Shown here piece by piece: positions 63,921 through 64,000 of a DNA stretch of 64,000 bases. The stretch comes from Shimia marina (GTDB lineage: Bacteria; Pseudomonadota; Alphaproteobacteria; Rhodobacterales; Rhodobacteraceae), in contig NZ_CYPW01000024.1 of NCBI RefSeq assembly GCF_001458175.1, positions 85,212 to 149,211 on the forward strand, written 5' to 3'. The translations under genes were made by a program, and so were the position numbers. The stretch's first letter is position 1. Every line of letters begins with the position of its first letter. Under the pieces are notes generated by a model, which saw only the letters and a program-made list of their open reading frames with translations, searched no databases and was not told where the DNA came from.

Positions 63921-64000
63921 GGGCGTGTTTTTGCTGATATGCGGGTGAGGGCAGGATCTCCGTGCTTTCCATAAGGACACATGGGTGTTACTCTTTGTGA

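Noticed and set aside
1-64000. CRISPR arrays, tRNA or rRNA genes, transposases, phage genes
   Set aside because: No regularly spaced direct repeats, no cloverleaf with a TTCRA loop, and no integrase or transposase motif was seen on either strand.

Overview
The window looks like a chromosomal segment of an alphaproteobacterium of the order Rhodobacterales (Roseobacter-type). The reasons are its high G+C with strong GC3 bias, the cta (aa3 oxidase) cluster order, an NDUFA12 – MlaD-like – DUF2155 – aat – accC – accB block, an apt/mtnP pair, and a dcw cluster with a long mraZ leader. No rRNA, tRNA, CRISPR array, transposase or phage gene was recognised. The identification is inference from gene content, not from a marker comparison.

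Layout. 1-3.3 kb: lipoprotein-release ABC transporter (lolC-lolD), a frameshifted acetyltransferase and a 3-methyladenine glycosylase. 3.5-8.5 kb: clpP-clpX surrounded by AT-richer genes of unknown function, among them a protein with a HEPN-type R-D-x3-H motif, and two copies of a structured repeat. 8.6-17.2 kb: glutaredoxin, RidA, a DMT transporter, a complex I accessory subunit, an MCE-domain protein, DUF2155, aat, the accBC operon, a PAS-LuxR regulator, a periplasmic binding protein and a tandem DUF302 protein. 17.3-25.4 kb: scoA/scoB with a small extra gene between them, an L,D-transpeptidase, topA, dprA and tldD.

25.4-33.1 kb: cytochrome c oxidase structural and assembly genes (ctaC-ctaB-small orf-ctaG-ctaE, terminator, surf1) behind a perfect FNR-type box, then thrC, an M16 peptidase and an acetyltransferase. 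33.1-46.8 kb: an FAD-linked oxidase; the purine salvage genes apt and mtnP separated by a short accessory segment (RHH regulator with palindromic operator candidate, LysE exporter, Cys-rich secreted peptide); SulP, DUF805, AEC, acetyltransferases, flavin reductase, EcsC and an anchored clan GH-A glycosidase-like protein. 46.8-51.9 kb: ptsP (EI-Ntr), lysC, DUF1178 and a Nudix protein.

52.0-62.1 kb: the division and cell-wall cluster mraZ-rsmH-ftsL-ftsI-murE-murF-mraY-murD. It is preceded by phased TGGGN repeats (probable MraZ boxes) and a leader of several hundred bases resembling the UpsM-bearing leader of Rhodobacter. The cluster is followed by a short HPF-like gene and an HI0933-type flavoprotein rather than ftsW. 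Two families of structured intergenic repeats are scattered through the window, each with conserved core sequence and variable but self-complementary arms. These repeats, the HEPN-like protein and the small accessory genes are the most interesting unexplained items.
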